Source of the DNA: Sacculina carcini
Taxonomy: Eukaryota > Arthropoda > Thecostraca > Sacculinidae
DNA: 64,000 nucleotides
Direction of reading: 5' to 3'
Assembly: GCA_916048095.2 (NCBI GenBank)
Contig: OU696576.1
Span: forward strand, 2,087,501 to 2,151,500
In this document: one piece after another, positions 63,541 to 64,000 of the stretch
Layout: every line of letters begins with the position of its first letter
Numbering within the stretch: the stretch's first letter is position 1
Notes under the pieces: model-generated
Seen by the model: the letters and a program-made list of their open reading frames with translations, nothing else
Databases searched by the model: none
What the model was told of the DNA's origin: nothing
Position numbers and translations under genes: made by a program

Positions 63541-64000
63541 CCGCCATTTATCCCTCCCACTGTATTGTCTACCACTCTCTCTTCTCCTCCGCTTGCCTCC
63601 ACTTCTCTTTCCTCCGTTCCTTCAATTTCTATTGGCCTACAAAACATTCGCTCAGCCCGCAACAAATCCTCACTAATTTCTGATCTCTTGTCTCGCCACA
63701 ACCTTTCTATTCTGTTTCTCACTGAGACATGGCTACTTCAATGCGATGTGCCAGTGTTTTTGGCCCAACTCCCATCATCCTACAACCTAATGCATGTCTG
63801 TCGCTCCTCCTCAAATTCTTCTAAAACTTCGGGTGGCGGTGTCGGCGTTATTTTTAATTCTTCTCTAAGTATTTCCTTACTTTCTGATCTTTCATTCACA
63901 TCAATGTCATTTGAGTACATCGCTACTTCTCTGTTTCTGCCTGCGTCGCCTAAGCTGGGCCTACTGCTTGTCTACCGCCATAATAACCCAGGCTCATCTT
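63541..64000 (+). CDS. Family A LINE ORF2 start: endonuclease (partial)
   Basis: An open frame after ORF1 holds ISIGLQNIRSARNKSSLISD (Asn motif), LSILFLTETWL (catalytic Glu) and GGGVGVIFNSSLS, and ends at the window edge with LLLVYRHNNPGSS. This is an APE-type endonuclease of a non-LTR element. The first codons lack an ATG, so ORF2 may start by reinitiation or frameshift from ORF1 (stop at 63523-63525). No stop is seen in the visible part. Confidence 0.82.

Larger units (their letters stand above)
62280..64000 (+). mobile_element. Family A LINE, 5' part (runs out of window)
   Basis: It comprises a 5' UTR of at least 100 bases, ORF1 and the endonuclease part of ORF2. The endonuclease text LVYRHNNPGSS at the right edge matches the first residues retained in the truncated copy at 26452. 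This ties the copies at 1-1831, 18864-26452 and here into one family and gives its complete layout: ORF1 (PHD, RRM-like, CCHC), ORF2 (endonuclease, RT), (TTG)n tail. Confidence 0.85.

Overview
This is animal (metazoan) nuclear DNA with very little host coding sequence. Gene starts are not operonic, there are long (TA)n, (CA)n and (TTG)n tracts, and almost every long reading frame belongs to a eukaryotic transposable element (TE). The mix (CR1/L2-like and I-like LINEs, Penelope-like elements with GIY-YIG nucleases, piggyBac, hAT, Tc1/mariner, LTR elements, a tRNA-Val SINE) suggests an invertebrate. I cannot name the phylum from sequence alone.

Layout. 1-1831: 3' part of a CR1/L2-type LINE (family A) with a (TTG)n tail. 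1832-10690: AT-rich non-coding repeats in head-to-tail arrays. Their ends look like Helitron ends: a CCGC-loop-GCGG hairpin about 9 nt before CTAG, next to TA tracts. 11.6-12.96 kb: I-type LINE 3' end with RNase H (minus). 14641-31487: one Helitron-like repeat expanded by nested insertions. These are a Tc1/mariner element (15524-18059), a plus-strand LINE (about 18291-30071) split by a minus-strand family A LINE (18864-26452), which is itself split by an LTR retrotransposon (20443-25183, 5-bp target duplication), and a SINE (30958-31297). 32.0-35.07 kb: another LINE. 35201-37973: a hAT element with a perfect 8-bp target duplication. 38.5-39.2 kb: a Penelope-like (PLE) 3' fragment, then a near-perfect 165-bp palindrome. 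39.8-40.26 kb: a piggyBac-type MITE.

40550-40754 is the clearest host coding sequence: a first coding exon of a TMEM45-like membrane protein on the minus strand. 41087-49287 is a piggyBac element, recognised by matching 23-bp terminal inverted repeats. It carries at least three PLE insertions. 51.2-53.6 kb: a LINE ORF1 fragment fused through a 19-bp triplicated repeat to a Gypsy integrase and probable LTR. 54361-54654: a possible host terminal exon. 56.3-57.6 kb: a second piggyBac pseudogene. 59.5-60.3 kb: an RNase H LINE remnant. 61.2-62.1 kb: a decayed gag-protease. 62383-64000: the intact 5' part (PHD-finger ORF1 and endonuclease) of a family A LINE that leaves the window.

Nothing here works as a gene cluster. 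The internal logic is TE biology: LINE endonuclease/RT for target-primed insertion, PLE RT + GIY-YIG plus hammerhead ribozymes that process PLE transcripts, and DDE transposases. The most interesting signals are the hammerhead ribozymes. Two are exact canonical folds, each present in two copies, and a third family shows an apparent C3-G8 to U3-A8 covariation.
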